Position numbers and translations under genes: made by a program. Source: Camillea tinctor (taxonomy: Eukaryota; Ascomycota; Sordariomycetes; Xylariales; Xylariaceae). From it: DNA of 64,000 nucleotides. The notes below the pieces were generated by a model that had not been told where the DNA came from, searched no databases, and was given only the letters and a program-made list of their open reading frames with translations. This document shows positions 48,044 to 59,520 of this stretch, piece after piece. The stretch spans positions 248,001-312,000 of the forward strand of contig MU394095.1 in the NCBI GenBank assembly GCA_022578605.1. The letters run 5' to 3'. Within the stretch, counting starts at the first letter, position 1; each line of letters starts with the position of its first letter.

Positions 48044-49768
48044 GATGGCGGTGGCGTTCTGGCAACGGCTATGCGCAGCGGGACGGGTAGCAAGGGGGGG
48101 ATAGGGTGGGTGTATCTCAAGTCATGAAGGCAGAGTCTAAAATATGTATAGATGACAGGACGGAAAAGTCTGGACTCGGCTGCTCGGCCGACTAAACGGC
48201 GAACAGGCTGAAGAATATGAGAGAAACAATCTAGAATAAAACAAAGCAACGAAGCACGCTTTCTAATGTTGTGTATTGGGGGAGGGAGGAGAGGGTAGAG
48301 TTGTCTCAAGTAAAACTTGATCAGGGGGTGGAAGGGTTAAGGGGAAGGGGGAAGAAAAAAAAAGGTTGAAGGAGTGGTGGAAAAGAGTCGCGTCCGTCAC
48401 AAGGGAAACAAGGGTTGGGAAGACGTTTCTGCGGTAAGTGATGAATGGTGAGTGGTGAGTGGTAAGTTTTATGCAGTGGAAGGTGATGTGGTGGTAAGTA
48501 AAGTAAGTGGGTTAGTTTAATCCAGTAACCGGGAGTTATTGTTGTTGTACTAGTATGTAGGTAGGGGGGGGTTGATGGGGGGGAAAAGAGGAAAAGGTAA
48601 GGAAGAATGACCCCACCATTTATCGAAAACCCACCTTACAATACAGCAGGGAAGGGAAACCTCGACGATCAACAACGGGCAAATATTATGAAGACAGGAG
48701 AAAAATGTTCCAAATTATTCCAAACTATGTAACTAACCAGGTACCTCCCTTACCTAGTTACATAAGATTATGTACTTAATCAGTACATGTAATGTTCTAT
48801 ATCGAACTAGCGCCAACTTAGTCTTGCCAGACAAGGCTCTTACCTCTCTTACTAGTAGTGCTGTAGTACTACTTAAGTAAGTAGGTACTCTTAAGGTTCT
48901 GTAATAAATAAGAAGAAAAAATATAACCAGGTACCTAACTTAAGCAGCCAAGTGATTTACCAACATAGTAGGTAAGGCAGGCAAAAGAAAAAGAAAAGAA
49001 AAAAAAAGGATAAAAAAAGGGTTAGTCGAGTTCAAGGTGGGACTTAAACAACAGGCTGGGCTAGGTTAAGTAAACTGAGGGTCTGTCTGTTCCTGGTTTG
49101 GATAAAGAAATGCCGATTCATGCGATTCAATATGCATTACTCACGAGACAACTTGAGGTAAGTTTATACTGACCATATCCCTGGGGTCATCACATTCAGT
49201 ACATACTGTAGGTATGGATCTCTATCAGGGGGTTTATGCAGGGGACATGTACAATAGGCTAAGTAGGTAAGCAGGTTAGGTGAATAAGAAGTAAGAAGTA
49301 TATGAGATGGTAACTACATACCTACGTGAAGTTCTGGTATGCAAACCAGGCTAAATAAACAACATGCAACAGAAGTATGTGTTCTACGCATTCAAGTCTC
49401 ACTTAACAAGTGTAGAAAACGGAATTTCTTATTAGGAGATTGTTCTTTAAAAAAAAACCGAACTACAAGTCAGAACGCCACCTACCCGCCACCTGATGCG
49501 GAGATGCTTCAACCGCATCCAAGGGAATCAACAAACATCTGCTTGACCGCCTTAAAATAACTGCAAAGATACTCACTCGAAAAAGGATATGAAAGTATGC
49601 CATTCCTGTCCTAAACCTGCCTAAAAAAAACGCCGACTCCTAAATTGAGCACCCTTCAGAAACCTCTACTCCCCTTCTGAAGAGAAATGCAACCATCTCA
49701 TCATTGTTGTCATCATCGTCATCATTGAATCCCCCCTTCTCTTTGCTCCCCTTGTCCCCATGGTCAAA
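48044..49768. other. Intergenic, upstream of kinesin and downstream of rad6
   Basis: No gene. GT/AG-rich repeats directly upstream of the kinesin start (such as ATGAATGGTGAGTGGTGAGT near 48441) and several GTAAGTAAG/TACTTAAG words. Presumed kinesin promoter plus rad6 3' flank. Confidence 0.55.
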
Positions 49769-50481
49769 CTAATCTTCCCAGCTCTTCTCCACTGTCTCAC
49801 GCACTCTCTTAGTATACTCCTTCCGGTTATCCTTGTATAAGTTGGAGGCTTCCACATTGGCCGGCGAGCCTGTGTTTGGATCATTCAATAGACTAGAAAA
49901 AAAAGAATTAGCGAAAGGGACCCATGAGACAGGCTCCCGAACTACCAATGTGCATATATTACCTTTGGATGCTTGTTAGGACAGCAGCGACATCGTATGT
50001 GGGGCTCCACCGGTTTTGCAGGATATCCAGGCAGAGCTCGCCTGTAGCGTAGACGTTGGGATGAAACATCTGACTGATGAACTTGACGGCGGGCGGCTTG
50101 TTGGGGTATTGCTCTTCGAAATGCATCACTAGGCGAAAGGTTCCGTCTTCGAAGGGGGTGTCGGCAGGACCGATAATAACGGCATTCCTGTCGAAGGTGG
50201 CGGAGGGTCGTTGTTAATCATCGCTACTCCCAACCGTAGGAAGGGAAAGGAAAAGAGGTTCGTGTTCGTGGTGGGCTTACCAGGTCATGACATTATCAGG
50301 GACGGGTGATGCGGAAACACCAGCAGGGGGATCGGTTTGCATGCGCTACACAATATTCCATCAGTATTGACATTCTCTCAGCATGATAGTGGTGGGTAAT
50401 TGGTGGTTGTTGGTATAGGTAATTCCATGTTGCACGCACCTTGAAGTCTCGCATCAAACGGCGGCGGGCAGCGGTGGACAT
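49769..50481 (-). CDS. rad6: Ubiquitin-conjugating enzyme E2 RAD6/UBC2
   Basis: E2 enzyme of post-replication DNA repair (PCNA ubiquitination with Rad18), histone H2B ubiquitination (with Bre1) and N-degron turnover (with Ubr1). Four exons, 50481-50440, 50345-50281, 50187-49963 and 49892-49769, give exactly 151 residues, the size of filamentous-fungal RAD6 without the yeast acidic tail. [19 protein letters not shown] begins the protein across intron 1. The active-site Cys is C88 in [15 protein letters not shown], preceded by the HPN motif (FHPNVY, 77-82). The end [13 protein letters not shown]...SWED is family-typical. The thiolase gene is transcribed divergently 1.2 kb away. Confidence 0.97.
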
Positions 50482-51713
50482 GGCGGCGACGGCGGATTGA
50501 AGAGCTTTCCTTTGAAGAGTGAGGGAGAGAAGGAGAGAAATTGCACAAGACGAGTTGCAATGGAGCTGAGAAAGGAAGAGAAAAGTGTTTATAAGATTTG
50601 AAGAAGAGATGGGTGGATGGGTGGGTGATATTACGTAGGGAGCAGTAGTAGTAGTGGTAGTGGTAATGGTTGGTGATAGGGCAGACGCGAAGTCGGAAGA
50701 CTCAGAACCTTGACTAAAATGGTGGGATTTGGGCGGCGAAAGAGGCGCTGACTGACTCCGCTATTCGCTCTAAGATTGCAGTCAATCATGCCATAAAGTG
50801 CTGATAAGCTACACTACACTAGGTTATCGCGTTAGCCCACGTGATGCTAATAAGCAAAATGCTCTTTGTGAGCCTGGCACTAGGCCCTGGTTACTGAGCA
50901 AAGCAGCCCACCCTCTACCGCAACCGCGCTATTCGATAGGACACCCCACAGAACGGAACGGATAGCTACAGCGGTACCCGACGACTCCCTGTGTTAGGTT
51001 TCTATTTGTATACGTAACATATCTGACCTGCCTGAACTAATGTATATACCTACTATAGTCAATGCAATTGACAAATGATGGGTCTAAATAGCGTTGGAAG
51101 TGAGCAAGTATCTGGTATTATGATATATAACAGTGAAGTCTGTTACTGATCAATCACTTATTTCCAGATAACCAATTAACCTGCACAGCATGTAGGCAGG
51201 CTGTTTATAGTAATGTTATTCTTTGGATTTGTTCCATTGCATCAAGTACATAGGTACATACTACCTATACCTACTTACATGTACATACTAGCTAGGCTAG
51301 GAATGACAGACTTTCTTTGTGCTCACTCTCCCCCAGAATATCTAATCGGGGCAAGTGGGGGTGGAACATTTGCATGTGGAATTGTATGTACGAAGTACTA
51401 GGTACACAGTTGGTTGTGAACGGTAACAGCAAACTAGGTACATGTACCTGGAGATTCCCGTTAGAAGCCGAAGCCGAGGACCTTCACGGATACCACCGGG
51501 ATCGCGACCAGCCAACCTACTTGTTACCCCCCTAGTTACTATAACTACTAGTATTACGTCGAATTGATCAGTTACTCTGTGTCTCTCTTGCCTATCAACA
51601 ACTTCACTGTCCACCGGTTCATCTATAAACATACCGACACCGACATAAACTTGCTTCTTTTGCAGCAGTATATCCCCGGTTCCCTTTCACATTTCACACG
51701 TAACATCGCCACC
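50482..51713. promoter_or_regulatory. Divergent promoter region of rad6 and the thiolase gene
   Basis: 1.2 kb between the two start codons. It includes GTAGTAGTAGTGGTAGTGG-like trinucleotide DNA near 50641, then AT-rich DNA and short palindromes; the final 150 bp before the thiolase ATG is free of ATG codons, as expected of a leader. No named regulator site is convincing. Confidence 0.5.
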
Positions 51714-53144
51714 ATGGTGCTGCAGCTAGCTAGGCCCGTGGCTAGGAGCTCCCTACGTGCGGGGGCTCGATACTCTCCCATACGCCAATTTCATGTGCAG
51801 ACTGCTCGTCGACAGGAGATTCGTGACGCCTATATCCTAAGTGCTTCCAGAACACCCACTGCCAAGGTAGAGCTTCATTGGGACACCCGTCCACGCTTAA
51901 TATTAGGTATCTAGTCAATAACCAATGCATTACAGTTCAATGGGTCCTTCCTCACAGTACCGGCCCCTAGGCTCGGTGCAGTCGCTATCAAGTCTGCTCT
52001 GGAAAAGTCTAAGGTGCCGGTGGAGAAAATCACCGACGTGTATATGGGGAATGTCTTGCAAGGATCAGTTGGTCAAGCGCCCGCCCGACAGGCTGTCATA
52101 TTCGCGGGTCTTCCCACGACTACCGAAGCCATCACCATCAACAAGGTCTGCGCCTCGGGCTTGAAGGCCGTTGTGTTTGCCGCGCAGAACATCCAGCTTG
52201 GTCTCGCTGAAGCACAAATAGCCGGGGGCATGGAGAACATGTCCCAGGTTCCTTATTATGTCCCACGCGCTAGCAACTTGCCACCTTTTGGCCATGTACA
52301 GATGGAGGACGGGTTAATCAAGGATGGCTTGACGGATGTCTATGACAAATTCCATATGGGAATATGTGCCGAAACCACGGCCAAGAAGTACGGCATAACG
52401 CGAGAAATGCAAGACCAATACGCAATCCAGTCATACGAGCGAGCACAGGCTGCATGGAAAGCAAAGGCATTCGCGGAAGAGATCGCACCTGTGACTGTGA
52501 AAGGCAAGAAAGGGGACACGGTAATAGATACTGATGAGGGGTATTTGGACGTCAAATTGGATCGAGTGCCGACCCTCAAGCCTGCTTTTATTCGTGACGG
52601 CACCGGGACCGTTACAGCCGCCAACTCATCAACGCTCAACGACGGTGCTAGTGCTTTAGTGATCGGAAGCGCGGCTATCGCCCGGGAATTCGGAGCTGGT
52701 TCAAGAGTATTGGCAAAGATATGCAGCTCTGCGGATGCTGCTATTGCCCCCGTGGACTTCCCCGTCGCCCCCGCAGAGGCAGTTCCCATTGCGCTGAAGC
52801 GCGCTGGTATAACGAAAGAGCAAGTAGCTGTCTGGGAATTCAACGAAGCTTTTGCCGCCGTGATCAAGGCTAACGAGAAGGTGAGGTTTAACCCATTCGA
52901 ATACTCTCCTAGGGTGGTTATATATAGTCTAACAATAAATCCACAGATCCTGGGTCTTGAAAATGCAAGAGTTAATCCACTGGGAGGAGCCATCTCCCTG
53001 GGTCATGCACTGGGTAGCTCGGGTTCCCGTATTCTTACAACCCTACTTCATCAACTCAAGCCGGGAGAGTACGGCGTCGCAGCCATCTGCAACGGTGGCG
53101 GTGCTGCTACAGCTATGGTGGTACAACGAGTAGAAAAGGTGTAA
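51714..53144 (+). CDS. erg10: Acetyl-CoA acetyltransferase (acetoacetyl-CoA thiolase), probably mitochondrial
   Basis: Condenses two acetyl-CoA to acetoacetyl-CoA (or cleaves it). Exons 51714-51866, 51936-52880 and 52947-53144 give 431 residues. The start has an ideal context (CACCATGG), and the first 30 residues (Arg/Ser/Ala-rich, no acid) look like a mitochondrial presequence, so this may be the mitochondrial enzyme rather than the cytosolic sterol-pathway one. The nucleophile Cys is C123 in [11 protein letters not shown]. The active-site loops are [24 protein letters not shown] (H386; GHAL where bacterial thiolases have GHPI) and AICNGGGAA (C414). The second intron, 66 nt, is a multiple of three without stop. 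Confidence 0.94.
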
Positions 53145-53794
53145 TGCAGTGTACAGATACAATACAGTAACATAGGTACCCGTTAGATTGTTTGTGTGGG
53201 CAAGGGAAAGTGAGGATTGCATAGCCGTTGGGCTAGCCTGGGATGTTATTTTGCTCTATTTGGTAACGTATTGCCACTCGATGAGTGAAGGTCGGGTACC
53301 GAATGATGTCATTTTGGTGGTGCTACACACCTAACCTAGATAGTTTCCCTTTCCGTGTGTAAAGTGCGCACCTACCACCATTCACTGGTTTACAAGAGTT
53401 AATTAAGTATGTACATTGTACACTATTATGTACCTGCAGCATTACCTATGCCTAAACCTTGCAGATGTGGAATTTCAAGCTACTTACCTAAACTTTTACC
53501 AACTACAACTATAACTACAAATTACAACACCACAACATCACATCACAATACTACAATGCCACTGGCACAATCGTATTGACTCCAAGTCTCGCCCTATCTT
53601 CGACCAACTTTTATCGCTTTTGGTTCCCGAGATTTACACTAGAGTCTGCGTTAACTGCAATCGAATCCTAACCTTCCAATCCCGACAACGACGCACCGCC
53701 GCCTTCCCTCGATGCGTGTGGTTCTCCTGCAGACCCAAAGTCGAAGCCCCCGGGCCTCGATCCTCCTAGACGTCGCCCTCGCCCGGTGAAAACA
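53145..53794. other. Intergenic and leader region between thiolase and CSN12 genes
   Basis: 650 bp. The 3' half is rich in ACAACTACAA/CACCACAACATCAC words, typical of fungal leaders, and contains two short ATG-initiated frames: 53556-53579 (7 codons plus stop) and 53712-53789 (25 codons plus stop), the second ending 5 nt before the CSN12 start. Confidence 0.6.
53712..53789 (+). promoter_or_regulatory. Candidate upstream ORF of the CSN12-like gene
   Basis: A 25-codon ATG frame (begins MRVVLLQTQSR, ends VALAR) whose TGA is followed after 5 nt by the main ATG at 53795. It overlaps nothing else and has no known homologue. Whether it is in the transcript depends on the unmapped start site. Confidence 0.4.
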
Positions 53795-55530
53795 ATGGCC
53801 TTGACTATTAAATTTCTTACCAGCATCCGAGGTTTTCTCAAAACTCGCAATGGAGACGGCCTTCGTGACTGGCTTATGGTCGAACCCCCTCTACCCCAAG
53901 AATATCTCAATCTCGCGACCGAGCTCAAGGACGGCTACCGGAATACCAATGCGATCGAGAAGCTTGTCGAATCGTGTCTTCCCGAGGAGGACAATGTGGC
54001 GGAGGATCAGGGGACGGCGTGGCCTGGCTTTGTTTCCTTTATGAAGGATTACTTTGAATACTGGAGGGATGTGGATTTCGACGATCTCCTGGGCGCACAT
54101 CAGCTACTCATGGCCTTAACGAAGTACGCAAAACAAATCTTGAATTCACATGAAGTGGCCGGTTTTATCTTTATCCCTGATCTGACTATTCCAAATCTCC
54201 AGCTCATGCACGACAGCACTTAATAATCCCACGTACGGGACAATTATGTTAAAGACGAGTATTTCGCTATGCGCTTCTCTGTCAAAATTGTCCATGACAT
54301 TAAACAAACGCCCCGATCTTACCAAAAGGCTCAGTACGGTCGATACTGGCGAAGAAGACCAGGGCTCGATTGTTGGAACTACGGCCGAGGTCATCCAGAA
54401 GATCTTTACAACCTGCTTGACGGATAGATCAAGTCAGCGGTTCGCAAAACCAGAGGGCAAGAAAGTGGGAGTCTACATATTTGCGAATGTGACCCTAAAA
54501 CTCCTATTTGCTGTACGAGAGTGCACAACTCCCACACGTTGTATGGAATCGAGATGAAGCTAACAATCGACGGCAGTGTCGCAAAACTCATCTCGCGAAA
54601 CAACTCTTCACCAACATTACCGCTAAATCACCGCCTCTTTCCTTCTACCCAGCAGCCCAGAGGGTCACATATTTATACTACCTAGGCCGCTTTCACTTCA
54701 TTAATAACCACTTTTCCCGTGCGGCTCAATGTCTACAAGAGGCTTATTACCAAACACCACCGAGTTTTCAGAAGCATCGCCGGTTGATACTCACTTACCT
54801 GATACCCTCTAATATGCTCGTCGGCCGTCTTCCTTCCAAGACACTTCTACAGCGGCCCGAAGCCCAGCACATGGCCCCCATATTCGACCAATTTGCCCAG
54901 GCCATCCGTACTGGAAACTATCTCGTCTACCAGCATGCCCTGGAGGTACACGAAGAATGGCTGTTCAATAAAGGTCTGCTCTTGACCTTGACATACCGCC
55001 TACGGCCCCTCCTCTGGAGGTCTCTCTCCCGACGCACGTTCCTCCTTACGTACGTCGCGCCGACCGAGGCCGACTCCCGCAAAGCCGCGACCCTGGAGCT
55101 CTCGTCCCTCCTCACCACATGCAAATACGTCCAGAAGCGCCTGGAAGGGTACCTGCCCGCGCCGCCGAAGGGCAAGCAATCGCACATGAACAACAGCATG
55201 CTGTTCAGGGCAGTCTCGAACAGCGCCAGCAGCAGTAGCGGAACGGGGGAATCCACGCTCGTGCCGCCGCCTGGCGGACCCAAGCTGCTCAGACCGAACG
55301 AGGGCCTCATATGCGGCAACATGCCCGTCACGGCCGAGCACGTCGAGTCCATGGTGGCCTCGCTCTGCGCCCAAGGCCTGCTCCACGGCTTCCTGGCCCA
55401 CTCCCAGGGACGCTTCGCCATTATGGGTGCGAAGCAGAAGGGGAGCGCGGTGGCGGCGGGCTGGCCCAACGTGGCCGAGGTGCTGGCGCAAGAGGAGGAA
55501 AATGTTCCCGGGTGGGTTAAAGATCCGTGA
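53795..55530 (+). CDS. csn12: CSN12-like PCI-domain protein
   Basis: PCI-domain scaffold related to yeast Csn12, which works with Thp3 and Sem1 in transcription-coupled splicing or mRNA export, and to human PCID2. Exons 53795-54123, 54203-54512 and 54577-55530 join in phases 2 and 0, giving 530 residues. The first junction gives ALTNSCTTALNNPTYG, the second LLFACRKTHLAKQLFTN, both recognisable from this family. The N-terminal block (NGDGLRDWL, DVDFDDLL) is helical, the middle (about 215-420) is TPR-like, and the C-terminus reads GFLAHSQGRFAIMGAKQKG, typical of the end of the PCI winged helix. The ORF between (ending at 54223) is exon 1 read into the intron. An upstream ORF ends 5 nt before the ATG. 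Confidence 0.88.
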
Positions 55531-57943
55531 TGAGGGGGGTTGGTGAGGGGGAAAAAAGTAGTAGGGTACTGTTTTATGAGTGTGAGGAGAGAGGGTAGAT
55601 AGGGATGGAAGAAATGATTTCACGCTATATTGTTTTTTTATGAAGCATGGCGATTTGATGGGAAGGGGTGTTAGGGTTAGGTGGTTGCTGTCTATATATG
55701 AATCTTGTCGTCTCATCTCTAATGGAGAAAAGGAGAGAGCGTTTTTACAACTATTACTATTACTATTAGAAGGAACAAGCTTTTTTTTTTTTTTACGGAA
55801 TGGAATGGAAATAGAGTGAAAGATATGATTTCTTTTATTGGCGTTCTATACAAGAAATGCAATTTACACGAGTTTGATGATACCCATCTCGCAACTAAAT
55901 AAAACACAAAATATACAACATACAACTGCGTTTAGGTACCTTGCTTCACTATGCTGGTTATGGGCTATGGGGGTCTTCGATTGGTTAGCGATGGATAGGA
56001 GGAGAGGATGTGATGTGAAGTGAGGTGAGGGGAGAGGAGGGCAAAGGGGATGGGATGAGTCGAACTGGCCGGCCAGAGAGATATGGGTAGATTAGATTGG
56101 TTATATGAACATATTTAAGTGAACAGATTTAGGTGGTATTAGTTGGGGAGAGTTACGATCTGTTGGGTGTTGATTTGGGTTGCGTCTTCTCGTGAAATGT
56201 GTATGAGCGGATGGGATAGGATGAGATACCCTATAGGTTATATATATATATATATGTCGATGAGTTGCGAACAGGATTGATTGACTGGCTGACTGGATGG
56301 ATTAAACACGCTTTATGGGTTATTTAACCGTAGGTCCTATATTGTTATGATCATCGTTTTACAAGCAAAGACCGGGTCTGATTCTAGAAAGTCTCCTACT
56401 TGTCTACCCTTTTTTCGTTATTCTAATGTTTATTCTCTAAATACCTGTATATGCTTTAGGTTGCTTAAAGGACGTGTAGGAAGATATATATATATACGGG
56501 TTAGATTTCACTTCGTCATATCAATATCTGATAGAAACTCGTGTGAAAGGGGGTAAGGGGTAGGACTTATTAATGGATGGTCCCCCCAACCAAGTCCTTT
56601 CACCTCGACTATGTTTCTTCTCCCTTCCTCCTTTTTAGTAGCTCTGTCTCCGACTCCAACAGCCCGTGATGTATACGTAAGACATAGAAACTTCATACCA
56701 TATCTAGAGAAACGAACCGAACCACCAGGATGAACGAGCCGACACTATGATATAATAACTTCCCGCTATACAGAGTACCGCCGCTCTGAGAGAAACTTGG
56801 CGCAGATATTAATAGCGTTATCGTCTTTCACACCACGCTGTTACAGGTAGATCTAGTTTTTTATGATCTAAAGACAAGTGATATCGGCCGCATGTTCACA
56901 AAAAGGGGGATGAAGGGGTGTGTGGGTATATACTGAAGTTTGAGACATGGCCGTGCTGCTTCTAACTAGTAATAAGAGCATATTCTGTTGAAGGATCTGC
57001 TGTCTACCTAGAAGTTTTTCCATGACTAGAGGAGGCCATGGAAGATGTGACTTTCTTCGGGCTAACCCCAGAATACTCATATCCTAACATATAAACACAC
57101 ATATGTATATCTTTAGCTTTTCCTTTACTCTTCACTATCGTTTTATATGTACCCCTAAAGTTGAGCCTGACCAACTACTCAAGTTATACCAAACCGCCAA
57201 AATTATGTATGTAAATAATTTCTCTTTGTTTTGTTTTCCCCTCAAATTCGTTATACACGAAGCATAAATAATAAGTATTCGTTTGTAAATCGCGTCATTT
57301 GATTTCGTATTCTCTCTTTATCCCGGAGGAACTTTTCTTTTTTTCATGTCTAGTTTCAAGACTTTCCAGCGTTGCTTTCTTCACCACCACCAACTAAACC
57401 AACCAAGCCCGACTCCCTCCCTCTCTTTCCCTTTCCTCCTGGGGGGAGCAGAAGATAAAAAGCGCAGAATAATAAATAAGTTCCCGCTTCATGACAAGAC
57501 GCGTATAAAACCGCTCCAAACCACCAAGCTTGCTCAAGGGGGTATAAAGTAGAATATAACAAAAAATAATAGAAGCACCTAATATGGCTCGAAATGAAAA
57601 TCTCGAAGAATATCTGTGGGAAGTAATATAATCGACGGACGGCGTAGCCGCCGAAGAAAATATATAATACACCTACACAGTAATAAACAATAGACAATAG
57701 CGAATATATATCGTTCATTATATGCAAAAAAATGCAACAATATCAACAACTACATCGAAGTTGTTCACCCAGCTCTCCTTTTCCCCTGGCTGGATTATGT
57801 ACCGAATTAAAATAAGTTGATTCGTGGCCGTCGTACCGAAGCGATAAACGCATCGTGAGATCTCAGATCTATTGCTGTCAAGTTGAAGAATAAAAAAACA
57901 GCATAACAGGTCACACATGTTGCTGTGCTGCGCCATGTTTCTT
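55531..57943. other. Convergent intergenic region between CSN12 and SUN genes
   Basis: 2.4 kb, no gene. TA and TAT repeats (56240-56256, 56485-56499), T-rich tracts, some GGATGGGATG words. Presumably 3' flanks of both genes. No family similarity in any open frame. Confidence 0.55.
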
Positions 57944-59520
57944 TTAAAACATGAGACCAGCGGCCACGAGGGCGACAATGAGGCCAGCAACGGCAGAGCC
58001 GCCCTGGCGACTCACAGCACCGTCGTTGGTATTCGACTCGCTTGAAGCCTCTTCACTTGTACTGGCAGGTGTAGTAGCCGATGTCGCGGTAGCGCTGGGC
58101 TGAGTCGACGAATAACTGGCAGTTCCGTTCTCCTGGAAGACACCGCCAACGGAGACCGAGGCAATGAGGAAATTGTTGGGGCCCCGGGACTCCGATAGGG
58201 TTGGGTAGGCGTTTGAGGAACTGATGACGGCTGACGAGCTCGTTGTCGCGGGTACGGAGGAAGATGTCGACGACCCCGTTGACGAAGTCGCGGATGTCGT
58301 TTCAGGGGCCGATGAGGTGCTGGTTGAAGCAACAGAGCTGGTGCTTGAAGATGTAGGAGATGCGGTGCTCGAGGACGATGGAGCCGCAGCGCTCGAGGAG
58401 CTCGACGAATCGCTACCGCCGTCAGATCCATCCAGGTTGTAAATGACAATGTTAGCCTTGGCCCCTCCGGTAGCAGTAACGACGCAGAAATCCGAACCGC
58501 CCGCCCCAGTTGCGGTGTCGTCGCTGTTAACACCGTTACCATCGCAAGAACAGGGTAGACCATTGCATCCTCCATCAGGACACTCGATCTTCAGGCCAAA
58601 GGTCGGCTTGTCCTGGAAAAGAGAAGAACCTTGCCAGATGGGGTTCAGGCCAAGTTTGACATAGGTTGTCTCGCCGACGGTATTAGCGCCGGCAACATAA
58701 GGCGCCCAGTTACCCTGTGGCTTAGTCTCGTCTCCCCAGTGGCATCCGGTGTTTGAATCAACACCGGGTGGGTTGATATAATAGCTGTAACCAAGTTAGC
58801 ATCGGGGGGATCGTGGTCGCGTAACAGTTAATAACTTACTGGGCAGCGATTTTGTCCCAGTAATCGTCGCCAGGCACAGAAAGGGTTAGGGTGTCGTGAA
58901 CATCGGCAGGGACGATAACATCTTCGTTGCCCGGAGTCTGGGTCATGCAGAATGAAACGACATCGCCAGCCTTATTCACAGCGTCCACTTTGCCCGTACC
59001 CTCAGTACACCAGGGCTTGTCCGAAAAGGGGACTTCGATTTCTCCATTGTTGCAGTAAATACCTCCACACTGCAGCGCATTAGTAAATTGGTCATGGAAT
59101 AGGGGTCAGGTGGCTGCCTACCATAGAATCCGGGTAGGTATAATGGGTGTTTGGCTTCCACTGGGCAAGCATCTTCCCGGGAGGACAAGCAAAGGGGCAC
59201 CAAGTGCCATCGGCGCATTCTTGATCGGGAGACATAGACCAGCCAGCGTTCATAGAGCTGGGGGTGATGGCAACTGCGCCCTTGTCGGACGGGAACTTGC
59301 ACGTGCTGCCACCTCGAGCATGGAGCTTTTGAGATCTCGGGTTCGACGTCGCGTTGGAAGGGGTATGGCCACGGAATACATCCCGGGCTTCGACATGAGC
59401 ATGGTGATTTCGGTGGAATTGCTGGTGTTGGTGGTGATGTTCTGCGGCAGCCGTATAAGGCTGGGTTGCCAGCATAAGAACTGCCGACCCGAGGGCGGCT
59501 TGAATAGTGACCGTCTTCAT
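57944..59520 (-). CDS. SUN-family (GH132) cell-wall protein, GPI-anchored
   Basis: Secreted member of the SUN family (Sim1/Uth1/Nca3/Sun4), beta-glucan-associated proteins active in septation and wall remodelling. Exons 59520-59122, 59069-58840 and 58784-57944 give 489 residues. After a signal peptide and a His/Gln-rich pro-region (about 26-60), the SUN domain (about 72-340) contains CKFPSDKGAVAI, the ECADGTWCPFACPPGKMLAQW block, QCGGIYCNNGEIEVPF-like and DYWDKIAAHYYINPPG (crossing intron 2), and a set of paired Cys including CNGLPCSCDGNG. A Ser/Thr-rich stalk (about 360-470) and a hydrophobic end (GSAVAGLIVALVAAGLMF) suggest a GPI anchor. Direction converges on csn12. Confidence 0.93.

Noticed and set aside
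54124..54226. Frame continuing from CSN12 exon 1 to the stop at 54223
   Set aside because: Splicing at 54124/54202 restores the conserved CTTALNNPTYG block; the read-through peptide has no family match.
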